Origin: Clostridiales bacterium UBA1775
GTDB taxonomy: Bacteria; Bacillota; Clostridia; Monoglobales; Firm-18
Length of the DNA stretch: 64,000 bases
Reading direction: 5' to 3'
NCBI GenBank assembly: GCA_002314595.1
Contig: DCGP01000032.1
Span: forward strand, 27,223 to 91,222
Shown: piece after piece, positions 47,950-55,486 of the stretch
How positions within the stretch are numbered: position 1 is the stretch's first letter
Layout: each line of letters begins with the position of its first letter
Position numbers and translations under genes: made by a program
Notes under the pieces: model-generated
Seen by the model: only the letters and a program-made list of their open reading frames with translations
Told to the model about the DNA's origin: nothing
Database searches by the model: none

Positions 47950-50101
47950 TTTTAACTTTCCAAACCTAAATGATAAACAAAGAGAAGCAGTGTTTACAAC
48001 AGACGGGCCTGTGCTAATATTAGCAGGGGCAGGAAGTGGCAAAACAACTGTGTTAATAAACAGAGTAGCATACCTAATTGGTGCAAAAAATGTATATCCT
48101 TATAAAATTTTAACAATTACATTTACCAACAAGGCTGCTGCTGAGCTAAAATCTCGTTTAAACGGAATGTTAGGTGAACTTGGGGACAATGTATGGGCAA
48201 GTACGTTCCATTCGCTATGTGTAAGAATTTTAAGACGAGACATAGATAAACTTGACTACCCATCGTCCTTTAATATATTTGACAGGGCAGACCAGCTTAC
48301 GGTAATCAAGGAATGTCAAAAGGAAATGGGCTTGGACGAAAAAATGTATCCTGCTAAATCCGTTCTTTCACATATAGGCAGAGCAAAGGACGAGCTTATG
48401 ACTCCGGAGGATTACAAAAGTCAATTTGAAGGTGATTTAAGGCTTTCAAAGGTTGCGGATATTTATAAACTTTACCAAACCAAGCTTAAAAAGTATGGTT
48501 CACTTGATTTTGATGACATTATAATGCTTACAGTAAAATTGTTTGAAGAATATCCTCAGGTGTTGGAATATTATCAAAATCGTTTTCAATATATAATGGT
48601 AGATGAGTATCAGGACACAAACCACGCACAATACAGGCTTGTTTCACTTATGGCAGGGTTGCACAAAAATTTGTGTGTAGTAGGTGATGATGACCAAAGT
48701 ATCTACAAATTCCGTGGTGCAAATATAGAAAATATTTTGTCCTTTGAAAAGCAATATACAGGGGCAAAGGTTATTAAGCTTGAAGAAAACTACCGTTCCA
48801 CTCAAAATATTTTGGACGCAGCTAATAATGTTATTCAAAATAATGTAGGCAGAAAAGGCAAAAAACTTTGGACAAGTAGAGGAAAAGGTGAAAAGGTTAA
48901 AATAATCAATGCTCAAAATGAACACGATGAGGGGCAAAAAATTGCAGAAAAAATACTGGATATGTGTGCAATGGAAGGTTGTTCATACAACGATTTTGCT
49001 ATATTATATCGTACAAATGCTCAATCCCGTGTTATAGAAAATATGTTTTTGCGAAACGCAGTTCCGTACAGAGTTTTAGGTGGGCTTCGGTTCTTTGATC
49101 GCAAGGAAATTAAAGACGTTTTAGCGTATATGAGACTTATAAATAATCCAAATGATAATGTAAGCCTTAAAAGAATTATTAACGAGCCTAAACGTGGAAT
49201 TGGCAAAAAGACAGTAGATGATACCGAAATAGAGTCTGCAAGGTCGGGCAAAAGTATGTTTGAAGTTTGTAACAGTGCAACAGGCAAAATCAAAGCCTTT
49301 GCAGATATGATTAACGAAATAAAGGCAAAGGAACTTTCCGTGTCCGAAATGGTGGAGGAGGTTCTAAACAAAACAGGATATTTGCAAGCCTTGATTGATG
49401 AAAACACAGTTGAGGCAACTACTCGAATTGAAAATATTAAGGAATTGGTTACAGATGCTGTCGAGTATGAAAAATCCGAAGAAACAGAGGAGCATACACT
49501 TTCAGGATATTTAGAAAAAATATCCCTTGTGGCAGATGTAGATAATTATGACGAAACCCAAGAGGTTGTTGTGCTTATGACAATGCACAGTGCGAAGGGT
49601 CTTGAATTCCCGATAGTGTTTATTGCCGGAATGGAAGAGGGAATATTCCCCGGTTATCAGTCATCGTTTTCACAGGAAGAGCTTGAAGAGGAAAGGCGAC
49701 TTTGTTATGTTGCAATTACAAGGGCAAAAAAGGAACTGTATATTTCCCACACGTTTTCAAGAACTTTATACGGCACAACTACATATAATAAGCCATCAAG
49801 ATTTTTAGGGGAAATTCCATCAAAGCTTCTTGAAAGCGAATTTTCAAAAGCCTTTGATTTTAAGCCGTCTAACGAAATCAAACAAACAGTATTTAAATCA
49901 GTTAATTTAGCAAGTGGCAAACCTGCTAAATTAAATAGCGAGGAATATAAAGCAGGGGAAAGGATTAGACATAAAAAGTTTGGTGATGGTACTATTTTAA
50001 AGGCAACACCGGTAGGGGACGATATGCACCTTGAAGTAATGTTTGATACAGTAGGCACAAAAAACCTTATGGCAGCCTATGTAAAGTTAGAAAAAATTTG
50101 A
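47942..50101 (+). CDS. pcrA: ATP-dependent DNA helicase PcrA/UvrD
   Basis: This 719-residue superfamily 1A helicase has motif I LAGAGSGKTTVLINRVAYLI, motif II VDEYQDTNHAQY, motif III VGDDDQSIYKFRGA, motif IV LEENYRST, motif V MTMHSAKGLEFPIVFIAG and motif VI RLCYVAITRAK. A C-terminal Tudor-like region contacts RNA polymerase in relatives. The start is GTG at 47942 with GGAGG upstream. It overlaps mnmA by 8 nt. Confidence 0.95.
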   Translation: MFDFNFPNLNDKQREAVFTTDGPVLILAGAGSGKTTVLINRVAYLIGAKNVYPYKILTITFTNKAAAELKSRLNGMLGELGDNVWASTFHSLCVRILRRDIDKLDYPSSFNIFDRADQLTVIKECQKEMGLDEKMYPAKSVLSHIGRAKDELMTPEDYKSQFEGDLRLSKVADIYKLYQTKLKKYGSLDFDDIIMLTVKLFEEYPQVLEYYQNRFQYIMVDEYQDTNHAQYRLVSLMAGLHKNLCVVGDDDQSIYKFRGANIENILSFEKQYTGAKVIKLEENYRSTQNILDAANNVIQNNVGRKGKKLWTSRGKGEKVKIINAQNEHDEGQKIAEKILDMCAMEGCSYNDFAILYRTNAQSRVIENMFLRNAVPYRVLGGLRFFDRKEIKDVLAYMRLINNPNDNVSLKRIINEPKRGIGKKTVDDTEIESARSGKSMFEVCNSATGKIKAFADMINEIKAKELSVSEMVEEVLNKTGYLQALIDENTVEATTRIENIKELVTDAVEYEKSEETEEHTLSGYLEKISLVADVDNYDETQEVVVLMTMHSAKGLEFPIVFIAGMEEGIFPGYQSSFSQEELEEERRLCYVAITRAKKELYISHTFSRTLYGTTTYNKPSRFLGEIPSKLLESEFSKAFDFKPSNEIKQTVFKSVNLASGKPAKLNSEEYKAGERIRHKKFGDGTILKATPVGDDMHLEVMFDTVGTKNLMAAYVKLEKI

Positions 50102-50114
50102 AAGAGTGAAAGCA

Positions 50115-50405
50115 ATGATTAAAAATGAGCAAATTAAAAAGTTGTATCAAGCAATTGTTGCAATTAAAGATGTTGAAGAATGTGAAAAGGTTTTAGAAGA
50201 TTTGTTTACAATTAAGGAGCTTCAAGATATTTCACAAAGGCTTCAGGTTGCAAAGTTACTTGATAAAAAAGAAATTTATAGTGATATCGTAAAGGAAACA
50301 GGTGCAAGCTCTGCAACAGTCAGCCGTGTTGCAAGGTGCTTAAACTATGGCGATGGTGGTTACAGACTAATTTTAGACAGAATTAAGGAAGAAAACGATG
50401 AATAG
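50115..50405 (+). CDS. yerC: YerC/TrpR-like DNA-binding protein
   Basis: This 96-residue helical protein has FTIKELQDISQRLQVAKLLD and the helix-turn-helix TGASSATVSRVARCLNYG, the signatures of the YerC/YecD family, related to TrpR. The tryptophan-binding role is not implied. In Bacillus yerC is also near pcrA. The ATG at 50115 follows AAAGAGTG. A GTG at 50106 is less likely. Confidence 0.9.
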   Translation: MIKNEQIKKLYQAIVAIKDVEECEKVLEDLFTIKELQDISQRLQVAKLLDKKEIYSDIVKETGASSATVSRVARCLNYGDGGYRLILDRIKEENDE

Positions 50406-51138
50406 TTACGGCAACTTTGCCTATATTTATGACAATTTAATAGACCAAGACTACGAAAAATGGGCAGACTATATTGAAGAAATATTTAAAATAAATAATG
50501 TTAAGCCCAATTTGGTTTTGGATTTAGGCTGTGGCACAGGCAGTATTACAAATATACTTGCAAGCCGTGGTTACGATATGATAGGTATAGATATGTCTGT
50601 GGATATGCTAAACATAGCAAGGGAAAAGGCAACAGAGCAAGGGCTTGACGTTTTGTATCTTTGTCAAGATATTAGAAATTTTGAACTTTACGGAACAGTT
50701 GATGCAGTAATTTGTACTCTTGATGTTTTAAATTATTTAACTGACATAAATCACATAGACAAAACATTTAAACTTTTTAAAAATTACCTAAACCCTAACG
50801 GAATTTTTATTTTTGATATAAATACAGAATACAAATTAAAAGAAATACTTGGCAATAATACATTCTACAACGAAGAAAATGGCGTTTGCTATGTTTGGGA
50901 AAATGAGTATAATGACAAATTAAGCAATCAATATCTAACATTTTTTAACGAAACAGAGGAAGGATTGTACGAAAGATTTGACGAGCAGCATATCCAAAGA
51001 GCATACTCTGTGGAAGAATTAAAGGACTTGCTTTCTAAAAACGGATTTGAAAATTTAGGCATATACAAAAATTTGACATTTGAAAAACCACAAGAAAAAT
51101 GCGAAAAAATTGTATTTGTGTCGAAATTTTTAGGTTGA
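50398..51138 (+). CDS. Class I SAM-dependent methyltransferase
   Basis: This 246-residue protein has motif I LVLDLGCGTGSITNILA, motif II DMIGIDMSVDMLNIA and VDAVICTLDVLNYL, the Rossmann layout of class I methyltransferases. The MNSYGNFAYIYDNLIDQDYEKW opening is common in Firmicutes members of this type. Its substrate is unknown. It overlaps yerC by 8 nt. Confidence 0.85.
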   Translation: MNSYGNFAYIYDNLIDQDYEKWADYIEEIFKINNVKPNLVLDLGCGTGSITNILASRGYDMIGIDMSVDMLNIAREKATEQGLDVLYLCQDIRNFELYGTVDAVICTLDVLNYLTDINHIDKTFKLFKNYLNPNGIFIFDINTEYKLKEILGNNTFYNEENGVCYVWENEYNDKLSNQYLTFFNETEEGLYERFDEQHIQRAYSVEELKDLLSKNGFENLGIYKNLTFEKPQEKCEKIVFVSKFLG

Positions 51139-51163
51139 CAAAATTAACCAACCGTGTTATACT
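51135..51163 (+). promoter_or_regulatory. Sigma-A promoter of the cold-shock gene
   Basis: TTGACA (51135-51140) and TATACT (51158-51163) are 17 nt apart, with an extended -10 TGT. The -35 overlaps the stop codon of the methyltransferase gene. The gene is thus monocistronic and probably highly expressed. Confidence 0.85.
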
Positions 51164-51168
51164 ATATT

Positions 51169-51188
51169 CATAATCATTGGTGATTATG
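51169..51188 (+). promoter_or_regulatory. 5'-terminal hairpin of the cold-shock mRNA
   Basis: CATAATCA and TGATTATG pair perfectly around a TTGG loop. With the promoter ending at 51163, the hairpin begins at or next to the transcript's 5' end, a place where stem-loops protect mRNA from 5' decay. Confidence 0.6.
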
Positions 51189-51213
51189 CAACATATTTTA
51201 GGAGGCAAAACTT

Positions 51214-51414
51214 ATGCAAAATGGTAAGGTAAAATGGTTTAACGCTGAAAAAGGCTATGGCTTTATTGAAAGCGAAGACGGAACAGACGTATTTGTTCAT
51301 TTCACAGCAATAAATATGGATGGCTACAAAGCACTTGAAGAAGGTGCTGAAGTATCATTCGAAGTAGTTGAAGGTGCTAAGGGCCCACAAGCTAGCAACG
51401 TTACAAAAATCTGA
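51214..51414 (+). CDS. csp: Cold-shock protein (CspA family)
   Basis: This 66-residue single OB-fold protein has the RNP1 motif KGYGFIESE and RNP2 VFVHFTAI, with the [18 protein letters not shown] opening. It binds single-stranded nucleic acid and melts mRNA structure. It has its own promoter and terminator, and AGGAGG before the ATG. Confidence 0.96.
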   Translation: MQNGKVKWFNAEKGYGFIESEDGTDVFVHFTAINMDGYKALEEGAEVSFEVVEGAKGPQASNVTKI

Positions 51415-51473
51415 TTTCAATTAATTTGTGGACATTTACTTATATATTAGTAAAAACAATTAAATGAAGAGAA

Positions 51474-51502
51474 AACTCCTGCTGTATAGCAGGAGTTTTT
51501 TT
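51474..51502 (+). terminator. Terminator between the cold-shock gene and prsW-like gene
   Basis: A perfect 10-bp stem (AACTCCTGCT 51474-51483 with 51488-51497) and a GTAT loop are followed by T residues. Its A-rich left flank lets it also stop the convergent minus-strand cassette. Confidence 0.9.
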
Positions 51503-51505
51503 GCA

Positions 51506-52141
51506 TTAAATTCTATTTTTTTGACTGCTTGTAATTTTTAAAATAACTATTGGCACGTAGGTTAGTAACGGTAAAAATATTCCATATTGTGCATAGTCTG
51601 ATTGTATTACTAAATTATATATGGAATGATAAACTATTGCAGACACCAAAAGTGCAAATGTGCCTGTGTAAAACAGCTTTTTCTTTTTACGAACAAATGA
51701 TATTCCATAACCAACTGCTGCAGTACATATACTGTGCATAAGGCTTGCACCAAATACTCTGCCAATTGCCCAAATAACTGAAAGGGAAGAGTCGTTTTGA
51801 ACAAAAATGAAAATGTTTTCAACAATTGCAAAACCTATTCCGGTTGCCATAGATACAGAAATAAGATTTTTTCTGTTATCGCTGTATGCGTATGCGAATA
51901 ATAGCACAGGCAATGCCTTTAACAACTCCTCGGAAATGGGGGTTATGTTAGTTGTAACAAATAAAAAGTCTTGACCTGAAATGTTCCTAAGAACAGTATT
52001 TACTTGTGAAGCAAAGGTACAAACAAATGCACCAATTATCATAAATCCAATAAACAATCTGGCTTTTTTATCCAAAAACACAAGAGAAAAAGCAAGAGGA
52101 ATAGCAATGCAAATCAAAATAATAACAATTAAATTATCCAT
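51506..52141 (-). CDS. PrsW-like intramembrane protease
   Basis: This 211-residue protein has about six or seven transmembrane helices and the glutamic-protease signatures of the PrsW (PF13367) group: PISEELLKALPV, GIGFAIVENIF, SLMHSICTAAVGYG and IVYHSIYNL. In Bacillus PrsW starts the cleavage of anti-sigma-W. No anti-sigma gene is here; instead it lies after a six-helix protein and a beta-helix surface protein. The ATG at 52141 follows AGGAA, and it overlaps the next gene upstream by 13 nt. Confidence 0.82.
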   Translation of the reverse strand: MDNLIVIILICIAIPLAFSLVFLDKKARLFIGFMIIGAFVCTFASQVNTVLRNISGQDFLFVTTNITPISEELLKALPVLLFAYAYSDNRKNLISVSMATGIGFAIVENIFIFVQNDSSLSVIWAIGRVFGASLMHSICTAAVGYGISFVRKKKKLFYTGTFALLVSAIVYHSIYNLVIQSDYAQYGIFLPLLTYVPIVILKITSSQKNRI

Positions 52142-52779
52142 TTTTTCCTGCCTTTCTCCATAGAAATAACAACACATGGGTAGCAGATTGCAAGTAATAT
52201 TGCAAATATTATATATGCTATGTTAAATTCTAAAACATCAAAGCACAACATTAAACAATAGCATATTGTAGAGCATATTGAAAATAAACTATAATACCTG
52301 ACAGAATCAATAATACCCATTGAAACATCAGGTATAATTAAATGTTTAAAATTGTAATACCCCGGTAGCATTGCAAATGCAAAAATAACAGCAGAAGTGA
52401 TTTTAATTGACAAATCAACATTTGAAATTAAAATCGGAACATAAATTCCGGCTATTATGACAGGTATAGATATTGCAATAAATCTATATTTTCTGATGGC
52501 TTTGGTCTTATCGTCAACAAGACCGTCCATTTGAGCAAATGATGCAGAAAATATAAAGGAAAAACCACCAATCCTTGCTAATATTCCTATGTTAAAGGGC
52601 TTTGGTATTTCGTTAATAATTAACATAGAAATAAATTCGTACAAATGCCCAAGCATAAAACAACCTATTGCCCCAACTACCAAAACGCTGAACAAGGCAA
52701 CCTTTTTGCCTGCATATTTTTTTATTCCGTATATTAAGCATAATGCTGATGAAATAAAAAGTAATAAATGAACAAACAA
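52129..52779 (-). CDS. Six-helix membrane protein of unknown function
   Basis: This 216-residue protein has about six or seven hydrophobic helices with short loops. Charged residues cluster at one loop (MDGLVDDKTKAIRKYR) and at the C-terminus (MEKGRKKWII). I recognise no family. The start is TTG at 52779 with AAGGAG at the right distance. It lies 18 bp after the beta-helix gene and overlaps the prsW-like gene, which makes a joint role likely. Confidence 0.6.
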   Translation of the reverse strand: MFVHLLLFISSALCLIYGIKKYAGKKVALFSVLVVGAIGCFMLGHLYEFISMLIINEIPKPFNIGILARIGGFSFIFSASFAQMDGLVDDKTKAIRKYRFIAISIPVIIAGIYVPILISNVDLSIKITSAVIFAFAMLPGYYNFKHLIIPDVSMGIIDSVRYYSLFSICSTICYCLMLCFDVLEFNIAYIIFAILLAICYPCVVISMEKGRKKWII

Positions 52780-52797
52780 AATCTATTCTCCTTAGAA

Positions 52798-53820
52798 TTA
52801 CAATCTATTTTTTAATGACACAAAGAATTCTTTGTTTATGTTTTCAATAATTACAGTTGATAATTCCTTGTCAGATTTAAAGTATTTTAATAGTTCTTCA
52901 CTTTCGATACTTGCAACCTGTCCTTGATTGTCATTACCGGCAAAGCCTACAAATATTTCAGACCCGTCTTTTAAAACGCTGACGCCGTTAATTTTTGCTT
53001 TACCTAACATATTTTCCAAGGTTAAATTGTTTCTGTCATTTTTACCTTCGTTGTTGTTAATAACAATCTTTTCACGTAGGTTAATTTGTGCAAAAACATC
53101 GTCATTGTTATTTTCGGCGTCAGTTATTGCATTTACAAATATACCACCACCAAATCCGTCCGTACTCTTGTTTTTGCAAATATCTACATTAACAAGCATT
53201 ACTTTGGATTTAGAAGCATCTGTATAAATACCGCCACCGTTACTTGTTGTAACGTTGCTTTCAACCTTCATATCTGAAAGTTTTACATTTGTCTTGTCTC
53301 CACCGATGTAAAAACCACCGCCGTTTGAATTATTGTTGCCACCTTTTACAGTACCATTTTTTAATGTAAAGTAACCAACACTTTGTAAATTTACAACCTC
53401 GCCGTTTGCCTTTGATACAGAAAGGTTACGGTTAATAGTGTGGTTGTTTAAATCTATTACAAGTGAAGAATATTGTGTTGCTCTGTTAACAGGCTTTATA
53501 GCACCTGTTTCGCCAAAGCCTGTGCCACTTCCAAATGAACCGTCCTTTGCAATCCAGTCCTCGTTTAAAGTTATAGTAATGTCCTTGTCGGTAATTTCAT
53601 TAGCCTTTGCCCATGCCTCTTCAATGGTTTTGTAGTAGCCACTGTTTTTTTCATCACCTTTAATTTCAAGGTTTGCCCCTTTGCTTTCCATAACTGTTCC
53701 TGTCTGTTGACATAAACCCATTTTCAAGTTGTATTTGCAAGAAAAAAACCAGCCTAAACCTACAAATATAGCAACAACAACTACGGAAATAATAGGTATC
53801 ATAATTTTTTTATTCTTCAT
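52798..53820 (-). CDS. Membrane-anchored right-handed beta-helix protein
   Basis: This 340-residue protein has an N-terminal transmembrane anchor (about residues 6-27) and an extracellular part. Repeats such as SNGGGFYIGGDK, SNGGGIYTDASK and GFGGGIFVNA, spaced about 22-30 residues apart, are typical of parallel beta-helix (pectate-lyase or polymorphic-outer-membrane-protein-like) folds. No catalytic residues stand out, so a binding role is as likely as enzyme activity. The ATG at 53820 follows AGAGGTG. It is the first gene of the cassette. Confidence 0.75.
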   Translation of the reverse strand: MKNKKIMIPIISVVVVAIFVGLGWFFSCKYNLKMGLCQQTGTVMESKGANLEIKGDEKNSGYYKTIEEAWAKANEITDKDITITLNEDWIAKDGSFGSGTGFGETGAIKPVNRATQYSSLVIDLNNHTINRNLSVSKANGEVVNLQSVGYFTLKNGTVKGGNNNSNGGGFYIGGDKTNVKLSDMKVESNVTTSNGGGIYTDASKSKVMLVNVDICKNKSTDGFGGGIFVNAITDAENNNDDVFAQINLREKIVINNNEGKNDRNNLTLENMLGKAKINGVSVLKDGSEIFVGFAGNDNQGQVASIESEELLKYFKSDKELSTVIIENINKEFFVSLKNRL

Positions 53821-53849
53821 AATTATCACCTCTTGTTTACTATATAATA

Positions 53850-53878
53850 ATTATACCAAAATTTTTTAAAAAATACAA
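53850..53878 (-). promoter_or_regulatory. Sigma-A promoter of the beta-helix/PrsW cassette
   Basis: Read on the minus strand, TTGTAT (53873-53878) and TATAAT (53850-53855) are 17 nt apart, some 30 nt before the start codon. Since the tRNA terminator lies just upstream, the cassette is its own transcription unit. Confidence 0.7.
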
Positions 53879-53908
53879 GTTATTATTTTATTACATAAAT
53901 TTGGGCAT

Positions 53909-53930
53909 AAAAAAAGAACCCAAAAGGTTC
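53909..53930 (-). terminator. Intrinsic terminator of tRNA-Leu
   Basis: On the minus strand, GAACC and GGTTC pair around a 5-nt loop and are followed by seven T residues, a short but clear terminator after the tRNA. Confidence 0.75.
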
Positions 53931-53943
53931 GGAAAATCAAATA

Positions 53944-54027
53944 TGGTGCGGCAAATGGGACTTGAACCCATACGTCATTGACACACGCCCCTCAAACGTG
54001 CCTGTCTGCCTATTCCAGCACTGCCGC
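53944..54027 (-). tRNA. tRNA-Leu (anticodon GAG)
   Basis: The 84-nt gene includes the 3' CCA (53944-53946). The acceptor stem pairs GCGGCAG with TTGCCGC (one G-U), the T arm is ATGGG-TTCAAGT-CCCAT, and there is a long variable arm, as expected for class II leucine tRNA. The anticodon GAG is at 53991-53993 and reads CUC/CUU codons. Confidence 0.93.
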
Positions 54028-54041
54028 ATGTGAAATGTGAT

Positions 54042-54100
54042 AATGACAATATCAAACCCTTGACTTATGTAAAATATTTAAGCCAAGGGGGATTGTCATT
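54042..54100 (-). repeat. Large inverted repeat between rpsT and tRNA-Leu
   Basis: The arms AATGACAAT (54042-54050) and ATTGTCATT (54092-54100) are perfect 9-bp complements. An inner helix of about 10 bp (CCCTTGxCTTA/TAAGxCAAGGG) lies between, giving an interrupted stem. There is no T run in either direction. It may be a processing site that separates rpsT mRNA from the tRNA; this is inference. Confidence 0.6.
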
Positions 54101-54131
54101 TAAAGAACTAAGTTCTTCTTGCTCAATTAAC

Positions 54132-54395
54132 TTACGCAACAGAGTTTAAAAGTAAAGTAAGTTGAGACTTCTTTCTTGCACAGTTGTTCTTATGCATAAT
54201 ACCTTTTGCACAAGCTTGGTCAAGTTTCTTAACAGCAACCTTGTAAGCTTCTGTAGCAACTTCCTTGTTACCTTCTGCAACTGCAGCTTCAAACTTTTTG
54301 ATGTAAGTTTTAAGTTGAGACTTAATCATTGCATTTCTAAGAGTTTTTGTTTCAATAACCTTAACTCTCTTTTTTGCTGATTTGATGTTTGGCAT
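54132..54395 (-). CDS. rpsT: Ribosomal protein S20
   Basis: This 87-residue basic helical protein has MPNIKSAKKRVKVIETKTLRN and KGIMHKNNCARKKSQLTLLL, typical of S20. It binds 16S rRNA. The ATG at 54395 follows TAGGAGGTG. Confidence 0.95.
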   Translation of the reverse strand: MPNIKSAKKRVKVIETKTLRNAMIKSQLKTYIKKFEAAVAEGNKEVATEAYKVAVKKLDQACAKGIMHKNNCARKKSQLTLLLNSVA

Positions 54396-54429
54396 ATATA
54401 CACCTCCTATACACAAAATCACAATGTTT

Positions 54430-54458
54430 ATTGTAACACAAATATTTGTTAATTGCAA
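54430..54458 (-). promoter_or_regulatory. Sigma-A promoter of rpsT
   Basis: Read on the minus strand, TTGCAA (54453-54458) and TACAAT (54430-54435) are 17 nt apart, 35 nt before the start codon. It probably also supplies transcription of tRNA-Leu. Confidence 0.75.
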
Positions 54459-54528
54459 GGGTTTTTTTAGAATATTTTTCTAAAAACAGGAAAAATTAAG
54501 ATAATAAACTTAAAAAGAGGTGTGCTTT

Positions 54529-55443
54529 ATGATAGAAATTAGGACAGATTTGGCAGTAGAGTCTCACGATATGTATGTAAAATCAAAGAATATTAAGGAA
54601 CTTCCCGGCGTAAATATTTCAAAATACAAAGAAAAAGGGATTTTGGTAACACGTGTTAATATAACAAAGGACGAAAGTGGCAGGTTGATTGGAAAGGAAA
54701 AGGGCAACTATGTAACTATTGAAATACCGGAAAATGCTCATAATTTATCCGAATATTTTGACGCAATAGTAAAATTGTTTTCAACGGAGCTTCATCATCT
54801 TGTTCCAAGCAAGGTTGTTACCACCTTGGTTGTAGGACTTGGCAATAGAAATATTACGGCAGATTCATTAGGTCCAAAAGTAGTAGACGGCATATTGATT
54901 ACAAGGCATCTGTTTGATTTAATGCCGGATGAAATTCACGACGGTATTTCACCGGTGTGTGGGTTAACTCCCGGGGTGCTGGGAATTACAGGTATTGAAA
55001 CAAATGAAATTATTAAAGGTGTAACCCAAAGGGTTAAGCCGGATTTGGTAATTGCCATAGATGCGTTAGCCTCACGCAGTACAGGCAGAATTATGACAAC
55101 AATTCAGCTTACCGATACAGGCATAACCCCCGGTGGTGGTGTAAATAACAAAAGAGGAGAAATAGACCAAAAAACCTTAAATGTTCCGGTAATTGCCATA
55201 GGCGTCCCCACGGTGATAGATGCAAAAACAATGGCAAATGACATATTTGATGCAGTGTCAAAGGATAACAAGGACAAAGAAAAGATAATCAATAGCATTA
55301 TTACAGACAATTTTGAAAATTTAATTGTAACTCCAAAAGATGTAGATGATGAAATTGACGATATGGCAGAAATAATTTCACAAGGCATAAATATATGCTT
55401 ACATTCGGCGATTACAGTTGAAAATGCAGAGGAATACAATTAG
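54529..55443 (+). CDS. gpr: Germination protease GPR
   Basis: This 304-residue protein opens MIEIRTDLAVESHDMY, where the zymogen cleavage region lies, and has VVGLGNRNITADSLGPKVVDGILITRHLF and SPVCGLTPGVLGITGIET, the GPR signatures. It degrades small acid-soluble spore proteins when spores germinate. It is firm evidence that the host forms endospores. The ATG at 54529 follows AAGAGG. Confidence 0.95.
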   Translation: MIEIRTDLAVESHDMYVKSKNIKELPGVNISKYKEKGILVTRVNITKDESGRLIGKEKGNYVTIEIPENAHNLSEYFDAIVKLFSTELHHLVPSKVVTTLVVGLGNRNITADSLGPKVVDGILITRHLFDLMPDEIHDGISPVCGLTPGVLGITGIETNEIIKGVTQRVKPDLVIAIDALASRSTGRIMTTIQLTDTGITPGGGVNNKRGEIDQKTLNVPVIAIGVPTVIDAKTMANDIFDAVSKDNKDKEKIINSIITDNFENLIVTPKDVDDEIDDMAEIISQGINICLHSAITVENAEEYN

Positions 55444-55456
55444 CATAAAAAGGCAA

Positions 55457-55483
55457 ATCACCTCATACTATGTATGGGGTGAT
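55457..55483 (+). promoter_or_regulatory. Hairpin burying the spoIIP ribosome binding site
   Basis: ATCACCTCATAC (55457-55468) pairs with GTATGGGGTGAT (55472-55483) over 12 bp with one G-U pair and a 3-nt loop. The 3' arm holds the whole GGGGTG site, 5-6 nt before the TTG start. Translation would need the stem to open, or coupling with gpr. Confidence 0.75.
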
Positions 55484-55486
55484 ATT

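Noticed and set aside
54459..54528. Sigma-F or sigma-G promoter for gpr
   Set aside because: GAATA at 54470 and GATAATA at 54500 resemble the two halves, but the spacing is about 25 nt, not the 15-16 nt required.
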